Of a stretch of 64,000 nt of DNA, positions 23,768-37,000 are shown piece after piece. The stretch is from Kudoa neothunni (lineage: Eukaryota; Cnidaria). The position numbers and the translations under genes were made by a program. The notes beneath the pieces were generated by a model. It did not search any database. It was not told the DNA's origin and worked only from the letters and a program-made list of their open reading frames with translations. The stretch is taken from NCBI GenBank assembly GCA_964304625.1, contig OZ199839.1, forward strand, positions 8,928,001 through 8,992,000. The letters run 5' to 3'. How positions within the stretch are numbered: position 1 is the first letter of the stretch; each line of letters opens with the position of its first letter.

Positions 23768-26700
23768 TTATTTTGAAATGTGGATCACTGGTAGATCATA
23801 TGCAAAATTGATGTAGCCGGGTTTGGCTCGTTTGACCATCCACGTAACATACAATATAACACCTACAATAAATAGCAGAGTTGTCACAGCTACAGAGCTG
23901 ATTCCCCAAATCCAAATATTGTGACCTACTAAGAAAATTAATGATAATGAATTAGTCTAGTTAATTAATGATACCAAATCTATTATCAGCCTTTATTTGA
24001 ATGGTATGGTAGGTTCCAAAATTGAAAACCTGATACTCAATGGAATGGGTTTTCAAAACTAAGCTACAATTCTTAACACCTAGCGTAGTATTATTTTTGA
24101 ATTGGTTCTTCCTATCCAAAATGATATTGTTGCATAATTTTTGTAGTTGTTGACTCGTGTATTGAATAAACGAGTTCTTCTCCAAATCAATTCTTAGGCA
24201 ATCATCGTAAACATCGCACAACAGATGTGGAGACTTAAAAAAGGTTATTCAAAGAATAGCTACACAAAATTTACCAATATTTCACAATGAAATCCTTCGA
24301 AACCAAAGTCGCAATCTTGATGTTCAAAGCAGACACTATACGTCTCATTTTCCTTTACGATAAATGAATAATTATAGAATGTGGAACCCATATTATATTC
24401 AATCAAACTAACTACGACTTACATCCTCCTGAATCATAGCAGAGCAATCGTGAGGGTTGCATAGGGTTTTCTTTAAAAAGGCATTGCTATGACAATCATT
24501 GAATCCACATCGGATTTTGGGTGAATTTCTTCTACTGTTGCAGCAGCCGTAATTGTTCGGCATGCAACAAGAGTCCTCTTGACATTTGGGTGAGTTTTTG
24601 TTGAAATAATCAAGGTTTTCAATAGATTCCAATGGAATACCCAATGTTGAGCAGTTGTTTGTAGATCTTGATAAATTTTATTATTCCCAATAAGATACAA
24701 TGATACGTTCGATCGTTACACCTGCATACACCACAAACCAAATCCCCCCTGAGATGGCAATTTTCACTTTGCTTTTCCTGAGTTATTTACCGTTATTAAT
24801 ATTAGATATAATAATAATAATAAAGTTAATTAAAGAAATAAATAATTGTTTTTTGTTATATTTTATTAAGAAATTAATACATAAGTTTCGTGAGTTTCAC
24901 TTTCACAGTCACAAGCACACTTAGCAGAGGGCTGAAGGTTTGGAGCGATATTAGATCCACCGTATATTATAAATTCGTATCTAACGTGTTTATGTGTTAT
25001 AAAATATAAAATAACCAAAGTATACCTTTTCCCAACGGATATTGGAGGACACTTTTTTGCACGAATAGTTATATTTATAAAACAAAAATCATTGTTGGGC
25101 ATGAAATAACCGACACGGACATAGGGGTGAGAGTAGTTTCTTCATTTAAAATATTTTATTATTTAACTAGATATAAAAATTGATTTACTTGCAGTCGTGC
25201 GTAGATGTAAACTCAAAATATTCGTCGCTTTGTGGAGCAATCATATAAATGTTATGTTTGTCTACCTATCAACATTTTTGTGAGATGTTATAATTTATAA
25301 CTTACGAAAATAAATTCTCTGAAAAAATGTTCGAAGGGGCTTTCGGTGTGAAATTCTAGAAGTTCGCCTGCTATAGGTCCACCATGTTTCATGAAATATG
25401 GCTAAATTCGTTAATAATTTAATTAATAAATTAACTTCTAAATACCTTAAAATTTGTATAGACCTCTTCGGATTCTGCAAAAACATATAGGTTGATTTTA
25501 TTTTGCTTAAGCTTTGAAGCGAACTTATTCATATCGATATGAAGCTAATGGTAATAATATAACATATTAAAGAGTCAATGTAACCAAACACACATAGATA
25601 TAGATATACACATTGGTTGTGATATACTGAATGTTCTAGGAGACACTTATCATATATTTCCATATTCAAAACTGGAAACTATTATAAATAAGAACATTTG
25701 ACATATAAATACGAAAGTTTACTAGTGGTCTTGTGTTTGACATGAAAGGGCTTGAGTTGGTTATCAGATAAATATTTTTGTCAAATTGATCATTATTCGA
25801 CCAACCGATCTTAAATTTGTTCTGAGGTAAAGAACATAATATTATTAATAATAAAGTTACATTATCACAATTAATCAACTGAAGAATTGACTCAAATAAT
25901 GGTTGTTGTAATTCACCAATTCTACTAGAAGGGGTGAAATTTTTTAACCTCTCAATCTAAAATTATTTCAGTTATTTAAATTAGTAAAAGCTAATTCATA
26001 AATACAAGAAATTTATTATTATCTTGGAAGGATTGTTCGTGACGATAAATGGATTTCCTATAATCATATATTAAAGTAGTCATCGAAATTTAACAAACAT
26101 AGAATAAGGGATATAACGTTCATCAGAAATATATTCGATGACACCAAGCCCAAACTTTTCATATCTGTTTCTCTCCAATCGAAAGTTCACTGTTTCAAAA
26201 TTAATAATTATTAAAAAAAATATTACCATATTGGAGTAAGGCTTTTTGGACATATTTAAAAGTGATATCATCAGCCAAATTTAAATCAAGCAGAAGATAA
26301 TTCTCGGAATTTTTATAAATCCTATCGATTTTCATAAAAATTTTCTGACCTAAAAATTACATTATTACTCACATAGGTACTCATTTTCTGAGAGAACTTT
26401 TGTTCGGATCCATGTAAATTATATCATCAGGGTGAATAGAATTTGCGTCTAAACTTTCTTGTGACTTTTGGGATTGATTCTATAAAGTTCAGCACGTTTT
26501 ACATTAGGTGAAAAATACTTTGAGTTTGTTCTTGGCCGCCAAATAATTATCACACGTTGTGGTTACTTCACAACGATCCTCATTAGCGTAAGACTGAAAT
26601 TGTTAATAGAGAATAAATCTTTTCGTAAACATACCCCATTTAGACACCATGTACCCCCTCTGTTAAACAAACAAGCAATACAGCTATCAGCGTTGGGTGA

Positions 26701-26792
26701 GCTAGAACGTCGATCTAAAAATTAAACGTATAAAATAATCAATTATTTAGGTTACTTAATCTTGACAACAAAAATATGATCAATATTAGCAT
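23768..26792 (-). CDS. Integrin-beta-like membrane protein C
   Basis: It starts at 26792 with MLILIIFLLSRL, a 41-bp intron, then the PSI domain (CIACLFNRGGTWCLNG). The hybrid segment has RCEVTTTC (about 26570). The betaI-like domain starts NYLLLDLNLADDITF (about 26300): the first Asp of DxSxS is kept but both serines are replaced. RLGVIEYISDERYIPYSM and KLKQNKINLYVFAESEEVY match conserved integrin betaI strands. The I-EGF region has CACDCESETHETY (about 24900) and NCHLRGDLVCGVCRC (about 24726-24770). The motif CCMPNNYGCC lies at about 24555. The tail domain at about 24000-24240 includes VYDDCLRIDL. The transmembrane helix ISSVAVTTLLFIVGVILYV precedes a short tail with GYINFAYD, vaguely like an NPxY turn. 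I saw no disabling break after splicing the parts I could resolve. Confidence 0.75.
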
Positions 26793-28598
26793 TATTAGAT
26801 TGTCTGCAAATATCAGATCCTTATGTGACTATATCGTTCAGATTTGGCACGAAATTAACTATGATTATTTTATTATCATATTATCTAACACTTGAAGTGA
26901 TAATAGGATAAAAAATGATAAATTGTTTCAATTTTTACCACTATTTACTGAAAATAATTTGTAAAATTTGTTTTAATTAATAACTAATTGATTATTTGAA
27001 TATAAACCTGGTGATTAAACTATTGTTTGGCAAATATATATTAATGTTTTTAAAGTTTAAAAAATTGCCGGCAATGAATAATATAGAGGGTATTGTTCGA
27101 AACGCGGTGTTTACTAGAATAATCAGTGATATACTGATTATACAATGTTAAATTTACACAATATAGACTTGTATATTCGCTAAATTATTTTATTTATATG
27201 TATACGAAAAAATTTAACATATGGATAATTATCAAAATACGAATAATTTATGATACATGCAATTAATCCATGTATTTTATTAAAATATTGTAACGATTAT
27301 ATTAAATAATATAAAATGTAAACCTTCAATAATGTTATTTAGTTCACAAATAAAAATAAACAAAGGTAAGACTAAGAGCCAATATTTATTTTAAGTTTAG
27401 TTATGTATTGTAGTTCTTTAGGTTAATAAATATCTTAGAATGAGAATTATGATTTATTATCAATACCGAAAGTCGAGAATTTTACCGTGAGAACGATCGT
27501 CACATCGCTGATCAGATAATGAAATATATAAAGGATACGAGAGATAAATGATTTCAAAATCTCAAAATCACTAAATTAACCGCAGAATCTCATAGAGTGT
27601 GAGTAGGTTTTCTTTCTTGTGAATTTTAAACCTAATAAATATTTATTTAGAAAACTAAACAAAAACATTATGGGAACTTTAGAAATTATGTAAAATAATA
27701 TAGTTTTGTTATTATCATTATTATTGATTACTAATGTCGGCAGCTTTAATATTTTTTTTATTCTAAGAGATTGAACATTAAATTCAGGTTTTTGAGATTA
27801 GATTCTTTCTCAAATAAAAATTAATATTACTCAAACTGTGATAATTTTATGAAGAAGTTATTAAAGCTGTTTCCTACCTATAATTATTAATGAAAAAATA
27901 TTTTAATGCACAAGCTATTGACATGGATCCATGTAATCCTCATCTTATTCACAGAATGTTCTTACGGTCATACCGTATGGAATATACTCTCTATTTAGTC
28001 AGATGTTGTAAAAATGAGTTGAATCGTGTGTAAATCTTTTTTTAATTTCCCATTTATGCAAATTAAAAATTCACGATTCTCAGACAATAGTCACGTGACG
28101 CGGACTAAGATCGGAGCTTATTTAATGTATTAGAATTATTTCATTTTTTATCATTTTACATTCAATGTATTAATAATGTTTAAAAGTATAAAATATATTA
28201 ATCTCAATATTTTTAAACTCATCTCATACGCGATATGAAACTATTTTCATTACACATTAAACAGACCGCGTAAGTATTATTATAAGAAATAAGCGTATAT
28301 TTCGACCAATTGGAATATTTTAGTAATATTTTTACCTCAAATCCACCCTTAATTTTATATGGGAAATAATTAAGTTAAATTTTTATAATTTAGAATTAAT
28401 AATGATACCATTTTTGAAGTAAATTCACTCAGCTATTCTAGGAAATATTCTATATCGTAATAATTGAAACTGCTCCTCCCATAATCACACTCCAAAAGCA
28501 CACCAAAGCGAAATATTCAGAAAACCGGACTTGAGGAGAGTAATGCGATAAATTAGGTCGAGTAATTAAAATGACATTGAAATAAAAATAACTGATTT
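26793..28598. other. Intergenic between integrin-like genes C and D
   Basis: AT-rich sequence between two tandem minus-strand genes. No exon, RNA gene or transposon end was recognised. Confidence 0.45.
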
Positions 28599-31596
28599 TT
28601 AGTTGACTGCATTTTCGATAATTGGTGTTCTTGTTAACACTCCTACAAAGTCGACGCCTTTCTTATTGAACGAATTATAACTGGCATGATTACGTCTGTG
28701 TACAAAAACCATGCACACTAAAATGAGAACTCCTAGCAACATTGTGGCTAATTTAATTCCGACTAGTATCAAATGTCTGCAATGACGACCTATTTATTAT
28801 CCTTTCTAAATTATTTCAGTAATGTAGATACAGAATGTATGAGTTTTCTTTATTTTAATAGACGAATGAGTGCTATTTTTGTATACGCTGTATTCGATGT
28901 CCTTTTCACCCCCAAAACAAAAAACATGCTGAATTGTACGTGGAATTTTCTATTCCTCGGTTTTGGTTATCCATCACAGACGTGTTTGCAGAATTTTTCT
29001 AAATGTTGTTCGGACTGTTACGCGTTCGATTCATCGTATACATCACAATAAATATATGATGACTTCATAAGATTTGAATATGTATAAACCAATAAAAAAC
29101 AACCTTTTGATCACATTCCAGACTCTCGTAGCTGAAATCCCAATTCTCCAAGCCATTGAAGCAAACACCATACATTTCCATTATCTTAATAAATTATTTT
29201 CATAATAATATTTTATTATTAATAGATATATATATATATATATATATTATTACTTTTGCCGAATTACCAGGGATAAATTTTTCATCATAACATAGAGAAT
29301 TTTTCAAAAATTTATTACTATGACATTTTTTTGAAACCACAATGTGTTTCGTGCACCATTCCTCTACTATTACAACAACCATAATTGTTGGGCTGACAGC
29401 ACGAGGCAGGTAAACAGTTCATAATGACGTGATTTTTATAGATTGGGAGTGAAAAATTTATCGTAGAGCTGTTATTCGTAGATCTTATTAAAGATTTTAC
29501 TTATCAAAAACCTAAGAAGGAAATACTGAGGATCGTAACATCTGCATCCTCCGCAAACATAATCGCCCCTAAAATTGCAGATTTCGCAATTCCTAACCTA
29601 TAGTGATATTTAGTTTATTTTTATGACAAGGACAGTGAAATAATGTGTTACATAGGAATGATGGTTTTAACTTTCACAGTCACAATTACATATATCAGTA
29701 CTTTGAGTCAATACCATATTCAATTCGGCACAAATAATATATGCGTATCTATTTATTTTTTCAATAATTTTGATTAAGTACATAAAAATGAGATCATATA
29801 ATACTTGTTGGACTCACCTCTAGGGAGGCATTTCTTAGTGGAGATGGTATATTTATTGTATGACGATCTGAGTAGCAATTGATGTAGATATCATAGTTGA
29901 TCCCATCAATTCCATTAATATTTTTTATTTATTTTCAAAATCCGGAATTACACGCATTTTACGTCCGTATCGAATAAGAAAAACGCATCTGATAACGGTG
30001 CCATCATATAATATCGATTCACACTTAACCAAGGTATTTAACGTTATCAACAATTACGCACGATTCATCCTATTCCAGTGAAGGAGAGTAGCTTTAAAAT
30101 AGACTTGGTCTTTGACTGATTTGATTTCGTTATAAATAAGACCATTTTGTTTGATGAAATGCAGCTTAAGTATTTTATATATGATATAATCAATCGGCAA
30201 TAATTGCATCAAAAATTTGTTTAACCATTTCCACAGATTTACAAACTTTGATATCTATTCTCTCATTCAGCAACAATGAAGTAAGTTTATCGGCACTAAT
30301 ATAATACTATCAATAAATGTTAATAATTAATGTACACCATGTTATCTCGATTCAAATTTGACGTTTTATACCTGAAGTTTTATAGCCGGTATTTTTTATA
30401 AATTCCTGTATTCGTTGTGTTAATTTTTATTGATCAATTAAAACAACAACGTTATTGATTAATCTATACTGGTGCAGTACCAAAAGTTATGAGAGGAATC
30501 TTATCGGTTACTAGATAAATATGTTTATCAATTTGTTCTTGCTTGGACCATCCAATATAATAATAATTTGTTATATTTTTTAATTAATAGACTAAAATAT
30601 TTAATGTTAGTTCATCATATAGTATGGTTTGAAGGATCGATTCAAAAACAAGGTGTTTAACATTTGGTTGATTTCTGATTGGGATGATGCTATCTAGCGC
30701 TCGTGCCTACAAATTAATTTCATTTTATTCGCACTATAATATACAACCTATCTAACACACAATCAAATTTTTGTTGTTTTTAATTGATTGGAGATAATGA
30801 AAAACTGAAGTTCTGAATAATATCGGTTAAATTATTAATATTATTTAATGAATGATATACTTAGTGTTAGCGTCAGATGGATTATTTTCGATTGAACCAA
30901 CTACAAATTTGTTCAAAGCGCTAGATTCAATTAATGCTTTGGCTTCAAATTTAAGTTTTTATAAATCTATTAATTTTTTACTACCGTATGAAATTAAAAG
31001 AGTACGGACATAATTTAACGTCTCTCGTTTTACAAAATTTTTATCTATAATAATGCAAACTTCAGTCGGTATCTGGGTCTTAGAGATTCGAAATTTGATT
31101 GATTTATCTGATACTGTGTAGAGTTTATGATCATTTCATAACTATTTATGTGGCTACTTTTGTTAGGTTCTCCAAAGTAGTCATATTACGAGAGGGATTC
31201 AAAATTGGATCATTGGGTCTGTCGGATGGGATAAATGAGAAATACTACAAGGAGTTAGTTTATAAATGGGCTAATAAACCTCAATATCCTTGTCATGTTC
31301 TAAGGAGCTTGAATAATTTGTTCCAATGTCACGGCATTCATTTCCAATGAGCAAATATTATTAATTAGAATTAGAGAGGACTTTATGAATTTGAATACCC
31401 CATCGACGTCCCAAGTCTTTCGCTTGTCAAACAGGCACTCCGTACATTTTTCTGTATTATTAAACGTGTCACCACCTTATAACTAATTTTAACCATATTT
31501 CGATTAAAGACTTTTAGCTAAGTTAAAACCCACTAAAACGATAAACCAAAGTAAGACTATTATGTAAATTTTAATTCTTTCAAGAGCTGAAGTCAT
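28599..31596 (-). CDS. Integrin-beta-like membrane protein D, most diverged copy
   Basis: The ATG at 31596 gives a hydrophobic leader (IKIYIIVLLWFIVLVGFNLA). After a short intron the PSI domain reads EKCTECLFDKRKTWDVDG, with the usual third cysteine of TWC changed to Asp. NKFVVGSIENNPSDANTKY (about 30880) corresponds to the integrin RIGFGSFVEKP strand. The I-EGF region has ICNCDCES (about 29680) and CNFRGDYVCGGCRC (about 29540-29580). The motif CCQPNNYGCC is at about 29375, followed by CGFKKCHSN. The transmembrane helix LATMLLGVLILVCMVFV is followed by a 30-residue tail (HRRNHASYNSFNKKGV...), ending at 28599. Several stretches between 29900 and 31400 could not be resolved into exons and one PSI cysteine is gone, so this copy may be decaying. 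Same strand and order as gene C. Confidence 0.6.
29224..29248. repeat. (TA)n microsatellite
   Basis: About 12 uninterrupted TA units, probably inside an intron of integrin-like gene D. Confidence 0.85.
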
Positions 31597-34082
31597 TAAT
31601 TCGCCAATCGAACCAAATAGGACTATCTAATCTAGTTATTTGGTCCTCGTTGTAGCCGAAATTCATCGTTACTTCAAAAAGGATTGTCCATATAGTGTTT
31701 ATTTATCTTAGTAGGTAAAATTTAATTTTTTAAATATGCTACTTCAATTAATACTCATTTATTCATCATTAATTGGGATCAATAATAAAATTTTTGTAAA
31801 ATAATAAATTAACTAAGGTTTCAATAATTAATACCATTAGAAGAATATTGGAAATGATCTTCAAATTTAATATCTTTAATTAAATTTGTAATATTAATTT
31901 ACAATTTTTTAATTGTAAGCGAAAAAACTAATATTTAATATTTACATTAATCGGAAATAATCCCTCTTTTGCATAAGTACATTTTTACTTAGAAGTATTT
32001 TTACGCTTTTTATCATAAGTTAGTTGTTATACAATATAGAAAAGGACAACCATGTTTATTAGTCAGCTTTAGTGGAATTTGGGCAGAATATTTTTAATTT
32101 AAATTCGATTATATTTATATTAATTTTTAAGAAAATGTTTTGATTGCGACGAAACAGGTTTTATCGGTAGAGCGAGATTTTTCGATTAAATTTTTTTTAT
32201 AAATTTAATATTTGTCAGAAAACAAAATCTTATTAAAAATCAAAATCAATTTCCAGATCATCAATAAAACAATAAGTATAGAAAACACAATTACAAAGTG
32301 TGTTATGAAATTATTTAATATTAATAATCTGAAAATATAAATAAAATTTGAAATTTTTATATATCTATCTTTATTTGTTTAATCGATATTAACATATTTG
32401 TTTCTTCAAAAATTTAACTTTAAATTATTAATTATATTATTTAGCAGCTCATTACATAAATTTGAGTATCTTTAACTCAATTATGTAAATAAATACAAAA
32501 GATATCGCCTCATTAGGATTACCATTGTTATCTTACGTAAAAAGATGGCGTCAAATTTTATTGCGATATTCATATTTGTATAGTTAATTTATTCAAACGA
32601 ACCGATAAAATTACCTTGGTTATCATTAATTTAACTTTATGATAGTTCAAAATCATTTGAAATTGTAACAACTATCTTTATATTTAAGCTTTTGCCGAAC
32701 GGTTTACCTTTAGGGTGTTAAGAATTACCTGTTCTATGTTTTATTGGTCGATCTTATAAATGTGTTTAATGACAAATAAACACTTATACTATAACTATAA
32801 TGCCTTATAACATATTTTATGCAATTTATTATACAATTTAAATTCTTTAACTAAAATTAATCGAATTTTTTTTATTATAATGTTTTAAAAAACATAAAAA
32901 TTGGTTCTTGATTGAAATTGGGAAATAAACGGATTAAAACGATATGTATAGAATTTTGATGTAACTGCAACTTATATTTAAATAGTTCAAATAAATTTAA
33001 ACATGTCTTTCTGTAACATTATAAAGTTCCTTAGATCAGAAAAAAAAATCAAAAATTTAAATCGGTATAAAATTAATTTTAATTATTTTTGCCTATATTT
33101 CATCAAAATAAATGCTAGAATGTTTGTAGTTCTTATAAACTGACACTAGGATAATCTAAGATTAAAATATTTTTCCAATTAATACTAATTATTTATCTAT
33201 ATTCGTTCAAATAGCTAAAAACTATGGAGTTTTTTTATAATTTATCCAAAAATACGAAAATACTTCGTAATGATGTAACTCAAGTTAAATAATCATTAGC
33301 GTTAATAAATATTGATGACACGAATAAACGATGAATTCAACATGAAACATTATACTTTTGAAACAGAATATAAAAACGCAAGTTCGAGGAATATCAACCA
33401 TAAACGATTTAATTTATACTCAAAGTAGTGTAAAATTTAGAAAAAAAAATTTAACATGTTTGTGTACAAATAAATGCTGATTCAACGTACCAATGTTCCA
33501 AAACAATAATCTTAATGTTTGAAAGATTAATAAATAAGAATAAATATTATAATATCAGAGAATTTATTAAATTTTTTATAGTAAAATATAAAATATTTTT
33601 AGATAATATTTACAACAGTAATTTTCAGGTGTGTTAATTCTTAAAAAGTAAAATAATATAAATTTTAATTAATTAATCTTTTTAACTAATTAGCTATTTA
33701 TTATATAGTTTTATATAATAATTCAACGCGAACTCCGTATATTACATAACTTACTTAAATCATATAGATAATAAACAGTTAAGTCTCAAATTTAGTAAAA
33801 ATATTGAGTTCCTGCAATAAATTTTAAATAAACAATTCTATTTTAAGTTTACAATACAAAAGTATTAGTGTTTATGTATAAGTAAGAATGATTATAACAC
33901 AAGTACAACTATAATTAAATTTTATTCGTAAATACTAACTAGTAATATAAATAATATTAATTCTTAAGTTGTCTCTATTTACATTTAATTTTATTTATTT
34001 TTCTGTAAGAAATGAATAGAATTTTTACAATAAAATATAAAAAATGAATCTAAAAGTAATGAAACAATCTCTAATATATCTG
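31597..34082. other. Intergenic, AT-rich, no gene seen
   Basis: Extremely AT-rich spacer of about 2.5 kb between integrin-like gene D and the 3' end of the large FN3-like gene. No transposon signature was recognised. Confidence 0.45.
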
Positions 34083-37000
34083 TTACAGATCATAAGTTGT
34101 ATCTTGGGATGTTTTCTTCCTAATGCCAATACCTATTACAACTAGCAATGCTGTCACTATAGGTAACATGGCATATAAGCTAAAAAATATTATTAAATTG
34201 CCACACGCAATATTTACATGTAGCTATTGAGTGATCTATAAAGAGTTAAGATTTGTAGACAATAACGAATTTACGAATTCCGACTCTCTGCTATGGCATG
34301 CTCATGCTGTTCTTTGCTATCTAATTATTTTTTATAACCAATGTTACCACAAAGAATAATAAATACTAAATAAAATTTATTATATATAATAAAATAGATT
34401 TAGATACCCCATTTCAACCTTCTTTATCACTTTCTGAATTATATCATCTATATTAATGTCGGAATATTCACTCCTTATCTTTTCCTCTTCTATTATTATT
34501 TTGTTAAAATTTATATAACATATGAAGTTACTAGAAAAAAATTATTAAAAATACAATAATATATATTGTTCACCTTAAAGCTTTCATAATTCTTGCATCT
34601 ATCGGTATAAACATTTAAATATTATTATCATCTATAATAAAAAATACAAAAGTTAATTACAAGGAATATCATGCTTTTGGTAAAGTGAAATATCCTTGAC
34701 TTTCACATTCAATATGTAATTATGTTCCTTCGATAGCCCATTCATATCGATAACGCACTTATTTGCAGAACAAGCCTCATCATCATTACACCAAACAATT
34801 ATTGGTTGCTTTTCCTCAATTTCCGTTTTTTTATGTAGCATAAATGGACATATAGAATTATCATTGATTCCGTTAACATTAACTTTAATCTTTAAGTCGC
34901 ATCCTTCGTTAAAACTATATGTAATCGTTGATTCAACATTTTCTAAGTAAAAATTAGCTAAATAAATAACTATAAATACTTCTTGTGATTGTATGGGTTT
35001 TTGGATTCTGACCATCTCTCGGTTCAACGGTTACTTCGTAGGTTTGTCCTAATTCAAGGTTATTTATCTTGAATTCACTGTCGCATCTATTTTCGCAAAT
35101 TCCTATTCTATCACATGTGGCCATATATTTTGGATCGGTGGGATCATTTTTCTTTATATAAATTCTACAAATTGGCGAGGAAGCGTGAACAACGAATGGT
35201 GTTAATATAGCCATTCCTAAATCCATTTTAATTTCTGCTTCAGATGCAGTTAATTCTGATCCTCCAGCTAAATTACATTCAAAGATATTATAATTTTGTT
35301 CATATTTACATGTTCTAAATTTAATTTTCCTCATATATTCTCCTGTAAATCCCAAATTTGTAATTGTAACTGAAATTATGTAACTTGTTCCCGGATTCAA
35401 AGCCGTAATGGTGTATGACGTATCACAACCAGTGCCGCAATCACTGTTTGAGCATTGAGCCAGCTTCTTTGGTGAAATTTTATTTTCCATCGTAACATAA
35501 ATAGTACAAGTAGGAGTTAAATCTGTTGTTTTAATATTTTCATAAGTTTTCAGCCCCGTGAGTGTTACGCTCGTGGTAGAAATCCCATCCAATAAAAACC
35601 CAGTGTCACCCTCTAAATCGAATTAACTTAGAAAATAATTCTAAGTCACTTTTGAAGTATTCTTTAAACCCTTCTGTATCAAACCGTCGTTTAACGATGA
35701 CCCCAATTTTATTATATGTCTTTGTCAAACTAATCACTCCATCCTGGCAAAGTTGATAGCAACCACTCAAGTTAATTCCACATTCATTCAAAATTTTGTT
35801 TTCATTGTCTGAATTATTTTCATCAATTTCAAAAACTTTGATATGACACAGTTCATAATTATAAGGACCGGGAGAGAATGTTATATTAATTTTCATATTA
35901 TCACCGTCAACATCTGAAATTGAATAAATAATTTTGGATTTCATTGGGATCGTTGTATTCAAAAACGTGCTATTCGTATAATAAATCAATCCCGGCCACA
36001 AAAGTTTGGAATCAATTGTATAAAAGCTCATAAATCTATCGATTGAAAATAGCCCCCATTTTTGTTGTGGTTCGTGAGAATAATTTAATTGATTCAACTT
36101 TTCTTTTTCTGAATCACAAAAAGAATCATTGGCGTCATCTACTGTCACAATCCAATCTGTTGTCGAAGTGGTTTGGTAAGACAATTTTATTTTTCCGTCA
36201 TCAATATCATATTCTAATTTAAATGTATTTTTCTGCAGGTTATCTTGAAATATTAATTAGTTAATAACATAAGTTTAAATAAAGATAAATTAAGATATTT
36301 AAAATACCCATTTTTATGGCATACACAGAAGCTGCTCTACAACTTTTTGCTTCAGTATTGTCTAAACCATAGCATATTGAAATGTAACGATCAACTTTCG
36401 GATTTAAATGTCCAACTTCAAATTCATTTGTATTACAATTTATTATACAATCGCTTCCGCCTGTGTTGGACGTACATGTCGGCTTGAAAAAAGTTGGAGT
36501 GGGTTCGAAATTTAATATTTTAATAACACATTCATAATTATTTGAAAACTCTGATAATCCTATAGAAAATTTTTCCATTTGATCGCCGACAGCTGCTTTA
36601 AACTTTTGTTTAAGTTTTCCCATCCTTGAAAATGCTACACAAATATACAAAACTTAAATCATTGTCAAATAACCTGGTATAACAAGCTTAAATGGTGCTG
36701 ATTTTTCTTTTGCGTATATCATTAATCGGTAATTATTCTTATGATTATATACCGTATAATCAAACTGTATATCATTACACTTCTTAAGTTCATTCGTTGA
36801 TGTGCATCCAATACATGACTGCGATATAGTTGTTGGTGAAGCTGAATTATTTTTATTATTAGATTAATCCATAATGATTACTAGCATCTGATTCGTGCTT
36901 ATACAATTGGTAGAAACAGTCTGGAATACTGGAGCTATCAATAACATTCTTCGGTACGACTTTGAGGATATTTTTTTTAGATTCACTGGATATCTTAAAT

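Noticed and set aside
31099-31350. 83-codon plus-strand frame
   Set aside because: Antisense to the start of integrin-like gene D, without any domain.
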